Origin: JAACFF01 sp963701435
GTDB lineage: Bacteria; Chloroflexota; Anaerolineae; Promineifilales; Promineifilaceae
NCBI GenBank assembly: GCA_963701435.1
Contig: CAVPAL010000023.1
Span: forward strand, 620,001 to 684,000
Length of the DNA stretch: 64,000 nucleotides
Reading direction: 5' to 3'
How positions within the stretch are numbered: the stretch's first letter is position 1; each line of letters starts with the position of its first letter. Shown here piece by piece: positions 33,607-43,351 of the stretch. The position numbers were made by a program, and so were the translations under genes. The notes beneath the pieces are model-generated. The model had not been told where the DNA came from and made no database searches. It saw only the letters and a list, made by a program, of their open reading frames with translations.

Positions 33607-34659
33607 TCACCTCTCTTCCATCTGTATGCTATGCATGTCTATGCCCGCGTTCTCGCCGTTCCTGGCGCGCCGCAGCAGGGAATGAGCCATACTAAAGCGA
33701 TAAAATGTGCCGGCCGGATCAGCCAACGAATCCATCACCGTTTCCAATTCTTTTTCCAACGCCGCCTCGTCCATGTGCGGATCGCCCACGCCCACCACCG
33801 AAGCCACGGCCGAAAGCATACGCGATCCCTGGTCAGCTACCCCGTCCAGCGGACCGTAACAGCCGCGGCAGCCCATGCCCACCTGTGGACAGAGCGCGCC
33901 GCACCCGCTGCGCGTGGCCGGGCCGAGGCACAGCAATCCCTGTTCCAGAAGACACACGTCCAGCTCCGGCTTCTTTTCATAGGGCCGATAAAAGTGGGTG
34001 ATGACTTTTTCCTCTTTCGGGAAGGGACACTCTTCACACACGGCGACCGTGCCCGCGCCCAAAATCGAGCCGCGCGGCGGCAGCGGCGCGCCGGTCGTCA
34101 GAGCGGCGACCACAACCTGCAAAACTGCCCAAATTTGATGCGGCTCCGGCGGGCAGCCCGGAATGGTGTAATCTACCTCCACAACCTGATCCAGCGACTT
34201 CACTGTTGCGTAGAATTCAGGGATATGGAGATTGCCTTCGGGAACGGCCGTTATCGGCTGCGGCAGCACGCCCTCAGGATTAATCGTTGAGGGGTTGTCG
34301 AGATAAGCAGCGCGCAAAGTCGCTTCCCGGCTGGTCAAATTCGACAGCGCCGGGATACAGCCTTCGTAGGCGCAGGAGCCAAAAGCCACCAAAACCTTCG
34401 ATTTGCGCCGCAGCAAATGCGCCATTTCCTCATTTTCGGACGTGCGGATAGCGCCGTTGAAGAGGCACAGATCGATACTTCCATCAGGGTAGCCGCGCAC
34501 GTCATCATACTTAAAATCAGTCGCGCAAGGCCAGAAAACAATCTGAAAGACCTCATCCACAACCAGGATTTTGTCGCCAATATTGAGCACCGAAATTTCG
34601 CAGCCGCCGCAGGAGGCCGCCCAATACATTGCAAAAGTTGGCTTGCCGTTTTTGTTCAT
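33607..34659 (-). CDS. mvhG: [NiFe] hydrogenase small subunit, MvhG-like
   Basis: 350 residues. Proximal [4Fe-4S] ligands appear in YWAASCGGCEISVLNIG, with GSCAYEGCIPAL and IPGCPPEPHQIWAVL downstream. Extra cysteines follow (CEECPFPKEEKVI; CLGPATRSGCGALCPQVGMGCRGCYGP), as in F420-non-reducing hydrogenase gamma subunits with additional clusters. No twin-arginine signal, so the enzyme is cytoplasmic. Its ATG overlaps the stop of the repaired mvhD (ATGA). It relays electrons from MvhA to MvhD. Confidence 0.92.
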   Translation of the reverse strand: MNKNGKPTFAMYWAASCGGCEISVLNIGDKILVVDEVFQIVFWPCATDFKYDDVRGYPDGSIDLCLFNGAIRTSENEEMAHLLRRKSKVLVAFGSCAYEGCIPALSNLTSREATLRAAYLDNPSTINPEGVLPQPITAVPEGNLHIPEFYATVKSLDQVVEVDYTIPGCPPEPHQIWAVLQVVVAALTTGAPLPPRGSILGAGTVAVCEECPFPKEEKVITHFYRPYEKKPELDVCLLEQGLLCLGPATRSGCGALCPQVGMGCRGCYGPLDGVADQGSRMLSAVASVVGVGDPHMDEAALEKELETVMDSLADPAGTFYRFSMAHSLLRRARNGENAGIDMHSIQMEER

Positions 34660-35157
34660 ACGACCATCTCCTCAACGAGTTCGGCTTGCGAAAATTGGAT
34701 TGCAGAATGAACGCTCTGTCCCGTTCCGTTGCCGGCCACGGCCGGCCAGTTGAGCGGGCCAAGGGGACGCAGTTCTGCAACCATTTGGTCCAATTTCGCG
34801 CGCCAGACGCACACCTTCGGCCGCGCTGGCCCACACCAGCTTGAGGCGTGCGGGCTCAATGCCAAACTGTTCCAGCGTCTTACGCAAAAGCACAAAGCGG
34901 CGCAGCGTCTTCAAATTCTGCTCCAGGTAATGACATTCGCCGGGGTGGCAGCCGGTAATCAGCACGCCGTCGGCGCCGCCGGCAAAAGCGCGCAGCACAA
35001 AGTCGGGATCCAACCGCCCGGAACACATCAGCCGTATCAGGCGAATATTGGGCGGATATTTAACCCGCGCCGTCCCCGCCAGATCAGCCGCCCGGTAGCT
35101 GCACCAGTTACAGGTAAAGCCTATAATTACAGGCTCAAACGCATCATGATCAGCCAT
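34656..35157 (-). CDS. mvhD: MvhD-like hydrogenase delta subunit (frameshifted near its end as sequenced)
   Basis: Start ATG 35157 is chosen because AAGGAG lies 7 bases upstream; ATG 35163 is too close. The cysteines of FTCNWCSYRAADLAG, LMCSGRLD and ITGCHPGECHYLEQN form the [2Fe-2S] site of MvhD/FlpD proteins. After LKLVWASAAEGVRLAR the given frame goes astray: one extra base in the CGCGCG run at 34796-34803. The alternate frame restores KLDQMVAELRPLGPL and ends in ATGA overlap with mvhG. About 166 residues repaired. It links hydrogenase to HdrA. Confidence 0.88.
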
Positions 35158-35168
35158 ATCCATACTCC

Positions 35169-37193
35169 TTACTGCACACTACCCACAACTTCCTGCTCAT
35201 TAACAGCAGCCAAATTCAACAACAGTAGCCCTTCTAACTGAGCAACGATCTGATCGCGGCTGAACTGCGTGCCCGTAATTGCGCCAGACGGACAGGCCGC
35301 CACGCAGGTACCGCAGCCCTGGCACAGCGCCAGGTTAATTTCGGTGACCTGCTTTTCCGTATCGAAGGTAATTGCGCTATAGGGACATTGGTTGTTGCAA
35401 ATGCGGCAGCCTGAACAAAGCTGCTCGATTACGCTGGCGCGCACCGGCTCAAGCGCCAGCTCTTTTTGCTGGATACGGCCCAGCACACGCGCCGCAGCCG
35501 CAGCGCCCTGCGCCACGCTTGACGGAATATCTTTTGGTCCCTGCACGCAGCCGGCAATGTAAATGCCTTCGGTCATCGTGGCCACCGGGTCCAGCTTGGG
35601 ATGTTTTTCAATGAACCAGCCGTTGGCGCTGCACGCAATGCCAAAACGGTGCGCCACTTCTTCCGCGTCGTGGCGCGGTTCGAGTCCGGCCGAAAGAATA
35701 ACCATATCCACCGGGATACGCCGCTGGCGGCCAATAAGTGTGTCTTCAGCCTGGATAATCAGCTTGCCTTCTTCCCAGGGCCAGACAGGGGCATTGGTTA
35801 CCTCCGCCGCGCGCCCGCGAACGAAGTGGACGCCTTCGGCCAGCACTTTTTGGTAAAACTCGTCGTAATCTTTGTAGGCGGTGCGCATGTCGATATAAAA
35901 GTTGTAAACTTCGGCCCCGGTGCGCTCCTTGACCAGGTGTGCAAACTTGAGACTTTGCATGCAGCAGATGACTGAGCAGTGGGAATTGAAGTTGTGGTCG
36001 CGGCTGCCCACGCAGTGGATGATGCCCACCGTTTCCGGCTTTGATTCACCGTCGCGCAGCACCACTTCACCATTAGTGGGGCCGGCGGCGTTGCACAGGC
36101 GCTCAAATTCCAGGCTTGTAAATACGTTTGGATAACGGCCGTATCCATAAGCCGACACCCGCCGCGCATCAAACAAATCAAAACCGGTCGCCAGAATGAT
36201 ATTGCCCACCTCTATTTCAAGCAGTTCATCCTGCTGGTCGAAATCAATCGCCTCGGTAGCGCAAAAACGCTCGCACGCTTTGCATTTTCCATTTATAAAA
36301 TAGGTGCAGTTTTCGCGGTCAATAACGGGATATTTCGGCACGGCCTGTGGAAACGGCCGGTAAATGGCTTTACGATAGGCCAATCCAGCCTCAAAAACCG
36401 TGTCGATGACTTTCTTGGGGCACTTTTCTTCACAAATGCCGCAGCCGGTACACAATTCCTCGTTTACATAGCGCGCCTTTTTACGCACCGTCACCGTGAA
36501 ATTGCCCACATAACCGTCCACCTTTTCGACCTCGCTCCACGTCAGGAGCGTGATATGTGGATGCGCGCCTACATCAACCATCTTGGGCGTTAAAATACAG
36601 GCGGCGCAGTCCAGCGTGGGAAACGTTTTATCAAACTGGGCCATGTGGCCGCCGATAGATGGTTCCCGTTCCACCAGGTAAACCGGGAAACCGCTGTCGG
36701 CGATTTCCAACGCCGCCTGGATACCGGCAATGCCGCCTCCCACGACCAGCGTGGCCGGATGGATTTTGACCGATAAAGGCTCCAGGGGTTCATGGTGGAT
36801 GACGCGCTCAACGCCTCCCGAGATGACGGCCTTCGCTTTTTCTGTCGCCGCAGCTTTATCGGTGTGCACCCAGGAGACCTGCTCACGGATAGAAACCAGT
36901 TCGCAGAGATAAGGATTTAATCCCGCCTGGCTGCAGGCATTGCGAAAGGTGCGTTCATGCAGGTGCGGTGAGCAGGCGGCGACCACGACGCGCGTCAGAT
37001 TGTTTTCCTGAATATCCTCGGCAATAAGCTCCTGCCCCAGGCTGGCGCACATAAACTTATAATGACGCGCCACTACAACGCCGCGCGCGCGCAGCGCTTC
37101 ACCCGCCCAACGCGCCACTTCTTCCACATCAACTATACCGGCAATGTTGGAACCGCAGTGGCAAACATAGACGCCTATTCGTTCTTTATTCAT
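35169..37193 (-). CDS. hdrA: heterodisulfide reductase subunit A-like iron-sulfur flavoprotein
   Basis: 674 residues from ATG 37193 (GGAGG 8 bases upstream). The opening IGVYVCHCGSNIAG is followed by the FAD motif VVGGGIAGIQAALEIADSG (about residue 150) and the diagnostic GGHMAQFDKTFPTLDCAACI. [4Fe-4S] motifs are CTGCGICEEKCP, CKACERFC, CSGCRICNNQCP and CQGCGTCVAACP. HdrA holds the bifurcating FAD that splits electrons between ferredoxin and the HdrB site. It starts just beyond hdrB, and mvhD follows 11 bases after. In a non-methanogen the low-energy acceptor disulfide is unknown. Confidence 0.93.
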   Translation of the reverse strand: MNKERIGVYVCHCGSNIAGIVDVEEVARWAGEALRARGVVVARHYKFMCASLGQELIAEDIQENNLTRVVVAACSPHLHERTFRNACSQAGLNPYLCELVSIREQVSWVHTDKAAATEKAKAVISGGVERVIHHEPLEPLSVKIHPATLVVGGGIAGIQAALEIADSGFPVYLVEREPSIGGHMAQFDKTFPTLDCAACILTPKMVDVGAHPHITLLTWSEVEKVDGYVGNFTVTVRKKARYVNEELCTGCGICEEKCPKKVIDTVFEAGLAYRKAIYRPFPQAVPKYPVIDRENCTYFINGKCKACERFCATEAIDFDQQDELLEIEVGNIILATGFDLFDARRVSAYGYGRYPNVFTSLEFERLCNAAGPTNGEVVLRDGESKPETVGIIHCVGSRDHNFNSHCSVICCMQSLKFAHLVKERTGAEVYNFYIDMRTAYKDYDEFYQKVLAEGVHFVRGRAAEVTNAPVWPWEEGKLIIQAEDTLIGRQRRIPVDMVILSAGLEPRHDAEEVAHRFGIACSANGWFIEKHPKLDPVATMTEGIYIAGCVQGPKDIPSSVAQGAAAAARVLGRIQQKELALEPVRASVIEQLCSGCRICNNQCPYSAITFDTEKQVTEINLALCQGCGTCVAACPSGAITGTQFSRDQIVAQLEGLLLLNLAAVNEQEVVGSVQ

Positions 37194-37207
37194 GGCACAA
37201 ACCTCCA

Positions 37208-38179
37208 TCAAAATGCCGCCTCTAATGGTTCAGGCATGGGCAGCGCGTGTTTAGACGGCCGTTTCTGGCGCGGCTGTGGCGGCGATTCTGGCAAAACTTT
37301 GGCCAACGCCGGTCTGGCGTCCACCAGTTCGCTGCCAATGCCCATTTCCGCAGCAGACATCCCAAAAGCAAGACCCATCATTTGCGTGAAGTACAACACA
37401 GGGATGTGGAAATCTGTTCCGTAATGTTTGTTGACGGCGTCCTGATAAGCATCCACATTAAGCTGGCACATCGGGCAGAGCGTCACCAGCATATCCGCTT
37501 CGTTGTCGGCGGCGCATTTGAGCAGCTTGTACAACAAACTTAGCGCAATACGCTCGCTGATTTGCGGCATGTGGCCGCCGCAGCACTGCGCTTTGACGGG
37601 ATAGTCGACTACTTCCGCTCCCAAAACTTGCAGCAGTCTGTCCATGGATGTGGGATATTCAGTATCGTCGAAACGGCCGTGGAACCCTGGACGCACAATC
37701 AGGCAGCCATAATAAGGTGCGATCTTCAAACCATACAGCGGTTTGGACACTGCGGCTGCAATCGCCTCATAACCGGCGTCATTGACAATGATATCCAGCA
37801 AATGACGCACGTTGACGCTGCCTGCCTGGTAGCTCAAACCACCCGCTGCCAGGGCAGTGTTAACTTTATCTGACAGACCATTCGATTGACTCAAATACGC
37901 GTCCGCCTTGCTTAAATTAAGGAAACAGGCGCTGCACGGCGCCACCAGCCGGCAGCCGCCGGGAGATTGGTCGGCAGCCAGAGCCAGATTGCGGGCAACC
38001 AGCGCGTAAGCCGGAACCAACTCCAGCGCAATATATTCAGTTGCTCCGCAGCAGTTCCAATCATCAATCTCGTTGAAGGTCAACCCTAACCGCTCAGCAA
38101 CAGCCAGCGTTGAGTTATGATAGGCGCTGGCATTACGTTCCAGAGAACAACCAGGATAATAACTATAGGTTGTATTCAT
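37208..38179 (-). CDS. hdrB: heterodisulfide reductase subunit B-like protein
   Basis: 323 residues with two CCG domains: YYPGCSLERNA .. DDWNCCGATEY .. VAPCSACFLNL and APYYGCLIVRPG .. AQCCGGHMPQI .. TLCPMCQLNVD. These hold the noncubane [4Fe-4S] clusters where the disulfide substrate is reduced in methanogens. The start overlaps the hdrC stop (ATGA), so the two are translationally coupled. A Pro/Gln-rich tail of about 40 residues (PPQPRQKRPSK) is unusual. Confidence 0.93.
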   Translation of the reverse strand: MNTTYSYYPGCSLERNASAYHNSTLAVAERLGLTFNEIDDWNCCGATEYIALELVPAYALVARNLALAADQSPGGCRLVAPCSACFLNLSKADAYLSQSNGLSDKVNTALAAGGLSYQAGSVNVRHLLDIIVNDAGYEAIAAAVSKPLYGLKIAPYYGCLIVRPGFHGRFDDTEYPTSMDRLLQVLGAEVVDYPVKAQCCGGHMPQISERIALSLLYKLLKCAADNEADMLVTLCPMCQLNVDAYQDAVNKHYGTDFHIPVLYFTQMMGLAFGMSAAEMGIGSELVDARPALAKVLPESPPQPRQKRPSKHALPMPEPLEAAF

Positions 38180-38766
38180 AATGCCTCCCTTTCCAGTTCT
38201 TTGGCTTTGGCCAGAATTGCTTGCAGTTGGTCAATATTTTTGATCCGAACCGGCTTCAAATTCATGCGCCCCTTACGAACCATCTCCAGGCCCAACGAAG
38301 TCGCCATCTTAACCGCATTTAGCGGGTGATAGCGCAGGTGATAACGCGTGGCCAGCCCTAATTCAAAGCTGCGGCCGTAATTTTCCACAAAATCAATAAA
38401 CATCTGTGAAAATCCGGGCGCATCGGCGGCGCTGGATTCTTGATACAATCCCTCCGCGAGCGCTTTGCGCTTTAAGGTATACATGACGTCTGTAATGTGG
38501 ATATCTTGGGGACAGCGCACCATACAGTAGTAACAGGAGACGCAGTACCAGGGGGCGTTGCTGCACAGCACCTCATCTTTTAATCCTGCTTCGATCATGG
38601 CAAATAATTCGCGCGGGGTGTGATCCAGGTCTGGACCTGATGGGCAAGACCCACCGCAGGTGCCGCACTGCAAGCACAACAACAAATGAGGATCGCCGCC
38701 GGGGGTGGCGGCAATAACTTCTTCCATAAATGTGGGCGCACGCGGGCGATTATTTATAACTGACAT
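38176..38766 (-). CDS. hdrC: heterodisulfide reductase subunit C-like protein
   Basis: 196 residues; GGGAG precedes ATG 38766. Two [4Fe-4S] motifs are visible, CLQCGTCGGSCPSGPD and CVSCYYCMVRCPQD, the HdrC ferredoxin-like signature. It relays electrons from HdrA to HdrB. It is first gene of the six-gene operon hdrC-hdrB-hdrA-mvhD-mvhG-mvhA. The expected archaeal sequence LxxCxxCGxCxxxCP is retained. Confidence 0.92.
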   Translation of the reverse strand: MSVINNRPRAPTFMEEVIAATPGGDPHLLLCLQCGTCGGSCPSGPDLDHTPRELFAMIEAGLKDEVLCSNAPWYCVSCYYCMVRCPQDIHITDVMYTLKRKALAEGLYQESSAADAPGFSQMFIDFVENYGRSFELGLATRYHLRYHPLNAVKMATSLGLEMVRKGRMNLKPVRIKNIDQLQAILAKAKELEREAL

Positions 38767-38917
38767 CGATAACTCCCAATGGCTGGGTCATTGAGCGGGC
38801 GCTCAAAACCCAGGTAGCAGAGATGTTACACGAGTCTGTGCTTGGGTTGTACATTCTAGGTTGGCTCGTGCGGCTCTCTGTATCCGGCTCACAAATTTTT
38901 TACGAAAGTAGCCGGGA

Positions 38918-38976
38918 TTAACCTTACTACTATAGGTTAAGTATTGGGGGAAAAATGACTAGTGATAAATGTCACA
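38918..38976. promoter_or_regulatory. divergent regulatory region with Crp/Fnr-like site
   Basis: Between divergent hdrC and the S41 protease gene (38767-39101), AGTGATAAATGTCACA at 38961-38976 matches the Crp/Fnr-family consensus TGTGA-N6-TCACA with one mismatch. A second inverted repeat, TTAACCT-N9-AGGTTAA, lies at 38918-38940. Anaerobic or redox control of the hydrogenase operon by a Crp/Fnr-type regulator is an inference. Nothing else is recognised in this 335-base gap. Confidence 0.5.
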
Positions 38977-39101
38977 AAAAGAAATGAGGAACCTCATCAC
39001 TCAAATTTGTGGGTCGTGTGTGTACAAGTTTAGAAGCAGTCCCCCTTTAGGCAGTCTGTTTGGTAAAATTCACACAAACATCTTTCTATAAGGCAAACGC
39101 A

Positions 39102-41570
39102 ATGCAAAAACGTTGGTTAATTTTGATTGGTAGCGGTTTAATTTTACTTTTGGCGGCATGCAGACAGGATGCGCCGGCAGCCGTGGTTATTCCCGTGGGT
39201 GAGGCTGAAGTACAGCCAACGGCCGTTGCCGCCACACCCGAATCAACCGCAACGGCCGTTCCCCTCACCACCACACCCACAAACACGCCCGAACCATCCC
39301 CGACCAGTGTTCCCACCCCCGCAACCCAATTTCCCCCTGCGGAAATTGTCAACGACGAAGGCGGGCCAGTCAGCATTACGGGAGATGTCACCTACACCAA
39401 CGCCTTTTTCACCATGGGTGTCGCCGAACCGGTTGTTATCCTCGAAGACCAGGCCGGCTTCGTTGACCGCAATGAAAACTTTATCATGCCGGTCGCCTCA
39501 CAAACGCTGGGGCAAATCACCTCTGACTTTTTTGAATCCCCATTTTCCTATGCTATTGCGCTGCCGATCGAGCCGGGAGGCACCCTGCGCGACGTGGACA
39601 ACGACGGGGAAAGCGACGCAGGCGTGCAAACTTTTGCCGTCGCTTATTGGACCAACACCTTTGGCGACCCCTTCCTTGAGGAGCGTGATTTGTTTGGCGG
39701 CGGCTGGTCAACCGCCTATGTGTCCACCGAAGTCAGCAGCAATGCAGAAACCAAACGCGAAATTACCGGCGGCAACCTGCTGGTGTATGCGCCCGACGAC
39801 CAGCAAGGTTTTCCATCCGGTTTTGGTTCCGATGGGCTGCTGTTCACCGATGACGATCCCATCGTGAGTTTGCCGCAGGGGTACACCATCGTCAATCTGG
39901 ACAGCGATCCTTTCACATTCGACCGCACGCGCGAGGCAGTCATTGACTTGATTGAGCCGGAAAGCGCCGCGCTGGTGGATTATTCCGACTTGAGCTATAC
40001 GGAAGCATTTGATGCGCTTATTGATTATCTCAGCAAACATTATGCCTTTACCGAGTACAAAAATATTGACTGGGAGGCGCTGCGCGCAGAGTTGAAACCG
40101 CGCTTTCAGGAGGCGGACGCCGAAGAGGATGCGCTGCTCTACAGGCGCGCGCTGCGTGACCTGGCGTGGTCAATTCCTGACGGGCACGTCAGTGGGCCTT
40201 CGGTGACCGAGGATTTTGCCGCGGCGACAAGCGGTGGATTGGGTATTGCGGTGCGTGAGTTGGACGACGGCCGGTCCATTGTTAACTTCCTCACGCCCGG
40301 CAGCCCGGCGGATGAAGCCGGCATTGAGTTGGGAGCTGAAATCATCACGATCAACAATATCCCGATTGCAGACGCCATCAGTGAAGCCGTCGCTTATTCA
40401 GCCCCATTCAGCACCGAACATTTTAAGCGCTTACAGCAAATGCGCTATGTAACGCGCTTCCCATTGGACGCCGAAGTAACGTTGACTTTTCGTAACCCCG
40501 AAAGCCAAACAGAAGAAAGCGTGACGCTAACGGCCGTTCCCGAACCCGACAGCTTTTCCTTCTCTTCCTTTAGCCTTGGCCGTACCGGCATAGAGCTGCC
40601 GGTGGAATATGAAATTTTGCCCAACGGGTATGCATATACCAATATCTACAGCTTTTCCGATAACGAACTGCTGACCATTCAACTCTGGGAACGGCTCATG
40701 CGCACACTGAATGACAACAACATTGCCGGTTTAATCATTGACATGCGTCAAAACGGAGGCGGCAGTGGTTTCCTGGCGGATCAAATGGCCGCGTATTTCT
40801 TCGATGAATCCCTGGTTTTGGGGAATACCGGCAAATATGCTGAAGATATCGATGACTTCTTTTTTGATTCACGTGGTGAAGAGCGCTTTTATCCGCCGGT
40901 CGAAGAGCTGCGCTATCGTGGGCCTGTAGCTGTCCTGGTCGGCCCAAACTGCAACAGCGCCTGTGAGTTTTTCAGCTATGATATGTCACTGGAAGAGCGC
41001 GCCGCCATCGTGGGGCAATATCCGACCGGTGGATTGGGCGGCAGCGTTGAGGTTATTGCGATGCCGGAGAGCGAACAGTTCCGCTTCACGGCCGGCCGCG
41101 CGGTGGATGCGGATGGCAATATCCATATCGAAGGCAAAGGCGTACCGCCGTCGGTGCAGGTTCCGGTGGACGAGGAAGCGTTGTTAGGCGGCGGAGACGC
41201 CGTGTTGGAAACGGCCGTTGCCCACCTCAATGATTTGCTCATGCCGGATGTGGCCGAAGGCGGCGTGGTGCGTGTTGGAGATGCAATCAATGGCGAATTG
41301 ATTGCCGGGGAACGGGTAGAATATACCCTTGAACTGGCCGCCGGCGACATTGTGAGTCTCAGTGTGGCGAGTGATGAATTTGATCCGCTGGTCTGGTTTT
41401 TTGATGCGGAAGGCAATCTCCTGGCGATCAATGACAACCTGAACGAGTCCACCACGACAGCCGGTTTTGAAGCGCTGGAACTGTCTAACGACTTGATTTT
41501 AATTGTGCAGGTCGCCAGTGAAAACGACACTGGGCAAGGGCAGTTTACGTTGTTACTTGAAGCTGAATAA
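39102..41570 (+). CDS. S41-family (C-terminal processing/tricorn-like) peptidase lipoprotein
   Basis: 822 residues from ATG 39102, the start that gives a clean lipoprotein signal (LILLLAAC) after KR. A Thr/Pro-rich spacer follows. A PDZ segment (GGLGIAVRELDDGRSIVNFL.. SPADEAGIELGAEIITINN) and the S41 core (GLIIDMRQNGGGSGFLADQM; VLVGPNCNSACEFFSY with the catalytic Ser in NSACEFF) are clear. The last 100 residues form a PPC-type beta domain (INGELIAGERVEYTLELAAG). A membrane-anchored extracellular protease, divergently transcribed from the hydrogenase operon with no functional link evident. Confidence 0.88.
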   Translation: MQKRWLILIGSGLILLLAACRQDAPAAVVIPVGEAEVQPTAVAATPESTATAVPLTTTPTNTPEPSPTSVPTPATQFPPAEIVNDEGGPVSITGDVTYTNAFFTMGVAEPVVILEDQAGFVDRNENFIMPVASQTLGQITSDFFESPFSYAIALPIEPGGTLRDVDNDGESDAGVQTFAVAYWTNTFGDPFLEERDLFGGGWSTAYVSTEVSSNAETKREITGGNLLVYAPDDQQGFPSGFGSDGLLFTDDDPIVSLPQGYTIVNLDSDPFTFDRTREAVIDLIEPESAALVDYSDLSYTEAFDALIDYLSKHYAFTEYKNIDWEALRAELKPRFQEADAEEDALLYRRALRDLAWSIPDGHVSGPSVTEDFAAATSGGLGIAVRELDDGRSIVNFLTPGSPADEAGIELGAEIITINNIPIADAISEAVAYSAPFSTEHFKRLQQMRYVTRFPLDAEVTLTFRNPESQTEESVTLTAVPEPDSFSFSSFSLGRTGIELPVEYEILPNGYAYTNIYSFSDNELLTIQLWERLMRTLNDNNIAGLIIDMRQNGGGSGFLADQMAAYFFDESLVLGNTGKYAEDIDDFFFDSRGEERFYPPVEELRYRGPVAVLVGPNCNSACEFFSYDMSLEERAAIVGQYPTGGLGGSVEVIAMPESEQFRFTAGRAVDADGNIHIEGKGVPPSVQVPVDEEALLGGGDAVLETAVAHLNDLLMPDVAEGGVVRVGDAINGELIAGERVEYTLELAAGDIVSLSVASDEFDPLVWFFDAEGNLLAINDNLNESTTTAGFEALELSNDLILIVQVASENDTGQGQFTLLLEAE

Positions 41571-41586
41571 TGTTAGGAACAAAAAT

Positions 41587-42010
41587 ATGAGTCAACTACC
41601 CGACCAACTGCAAGAAATCGTAACCGACTTTGGCTATTGTGAAGGCCAGGAAAAGCTGGAATATTTGTTGGAGTTATCAGAAACATTAAAGCCTTTGCCC
41701 GTATGGCTGCATGGAGAACGGGATAAAATGGAGCCGGTGCATGAGTGTATGTCGCCTGTGTTTATTTTTGCCGAAAAGCAAAACTGGCCGTTTACACTAC
41801 CACTTCGACATCCCGCCTGAAGCGCCAACCGTGCGTGGATTTGGCGCCATTTTGCAGCAGGGTTTGGATGGCGCCACACCGGAAACAGTTTTAAGCATCC
41901 CTGAATTATTCTACCGCGACATGGGGCTGCAAAGCGTACTGAGCGGGCAGCGGCTTAACGGCATTTCTGCCATCCTGGCGCACATGAAACGGCTGGCCGT
42001 TGAACCGTAA
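41587..42010 (+). CDS. sufE: SufE family Fe-S assembly protein (frameshifted as sequenced)
   Basis: ATG 41587 opens LQEIVTDFGYCEGQEKLEYL and VHECMSPVFIFAEK, which has the persulfide-accepting Cys of SufE. At 41785 an extra T breaks AAACTGGCCGTTT, which without it is the genome motif AACGGCCGTT. The other frame then gives GRLHYHFDIPPEAPTVRGFG and LSGQRLNGISAILAHMK, a full SufE end at 42010. Repaired length is about 140, normal. SufE passes sulfur from SufS to the SUF scaffold. No suf partner is adjacent. Confidence 0.88.
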
Positions 42011-42038
42011 ACATTTGTAATCTTTGCAAACCAAATTT

Positions 42039-43124
42039 TTACCTTGGTTCTTCAATCCGCACGCTGCCGCTGCTCACGTCAAGTATCAGGTTGACGCGGT
42101 TAGCCGCATTTTCATACCCGGCAGTCTGCCAGACGCCATCCTTTTCATCCCCGCTGACCTGTGAAAAACGCGCTTTAGGTAGCGTAAAACTGCCAGAACC
42201 GCCATCCACGTCAACGCGCGCCGCCATATTGTGCGGCAAAACAAATACGATACTGCCGCTGCTGCCGTCAACTTCAATCAGGTGACGGCCGTTTTCCGGC
42301 AGCAGCATGAAAGTTGAACCGGACCCGGCGTCATAAGACACATCATACTCGCCGCCAGGCAGCGACGCCCGCAGGCTGCCGGACCCGCCGTCCAGCACAA
42401 GCTCTTGCAAAAGCAGTTCCTGCAATTCCAAATTGACCGCCCCGCTGCCTACATCCAAGCGCATATCAATGGGAACAGACCGATTCAAACCAAGCAGCCA
42501 TTGATCGTCATTTTCAGCAGCGCTCCAGGTTCCGGGAAACAGCCAGAACCAGCCGCTGTTGTCGCGCGTATCCAAAGTAACGCTCGCTGCGCCATTTTCT
42601 ACGCTGCTTTCAAAACTGAGATCGTCCCCATACGTCACGAAGCCTTTAATTAGATCAGAGCTGCCCGCTTCCAGAGCCGTCAGTTGAGCGCTGGGAGAAC
42701 CAAAATTGATGTCGATAACGGCCGTTTCCACATTTTCGGCCGTCAGCGCAATCTCATCTCGCTGCATAGTAACTTGATCAGTCGCCCGTAAACCCAACTG
42801 CTGGCTTACCGTTTCAGATGTTCCAAACAAAAGCACATACCCGAACAAACCAACAGCAGCCAGCGCCACAATCACGCTCAACAATGAACCCCATGGAGAT
42901 GGAAATTGACCCGCAATAATATTCAGACCAACAAAAATTAAAAACAGCGGCCACAGTTGCAAGGCCGCATACCAGTTCAAACTGCCGACCATGCCCAGGT
43001 TATATAGCAAAAAATAAACCCCAATCGAAATCAAAACGATCGGTCCGAAAAGGGAAGCGCTGTGCCGTTTGCGCGACAATGTTCTTTCTTGTTTCTTAAG
43101 TTCGTCACCAGAATAATCAGACAT
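42039..43124 (-). CDS. membrane protein with LiaF/DUF4097-like beta domain
   Basis: 361 residues. Residues 1-25 are charged and cytoplasmic, then three to four hydrophobic spans (FGPIVLISIGVYFLLYNLG; WPLFLIFVGLNIIAG; LLSVIVALAAVGLFGYVLLF). From about 120 a repetitive beta-helix-like domain follows with GSGSxxxxLP repeats (LDVGSGAVNLELQ; LDGGSGSLRASLPGG; VDGSSGSIVFVLP; VDGGSGSFTLP), as in LiaF and toast-rack proteins of envelope stress systems. Probably senses or scaffolds at the membrane. No two-component partner nearby. Confidence 0.7.
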   Translation of the reverse strand: MSDYSGDELKKQERTLSRKRHSASLFGPIVLISIGVYFLLYNLGMVGSLNWYAALQLWPLFLIFVGLNIIAGQFPSPWGSLLSVIVALAAVGLFGYVLLFGTSETVSQQLGLRATDQVTMQRDEIALTAENVETAVIDINFGSPSAQLTALEAGSSDLIKGFVTYGDDLSFESSVENGAASVTLDTRDNSGWFWLFPGTWSAAENDDQWLLGLNRSVPIDMRLDVGSGAVNLELQELLLQELVLDGGSGSLRASLPGGEYDVSYDAGSGSTFMLLPENGRHLIEVDGSSGSIVFVLPHNMAARVDVDGGSGSFTLPKARFSQVSGDEKDGVWQTAGYENAANRVNLILDVSSGSVRIEEPR

Positions 43125-43351
43125 CTATTACCTCCGAGTCAGATCAAAATCCTGCAACTCAACCGCTCCACCACACCTAAATTCTATACGCAAACGCGCC
43201 TACTCTGTTGCAAATTAAACCAAACTACCCTGATTTGCCCAGGTTCCCAAATTCGTCTACAATTTTCAGACGCTCTCTAAACGATACTTTAACTAAACTG
43301 AGAAGCCACCTGGTAATCAAATTCCCAATCCCGAGAGGTTATTTACTAACA

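Noticed and set aside
39060..39101. Upstream start for the S41 peptidase
   Set aside because: Starting at 39102 gives a clean lipoprotein signal, whereas the longer form adds a hydrophilic stretch before it.
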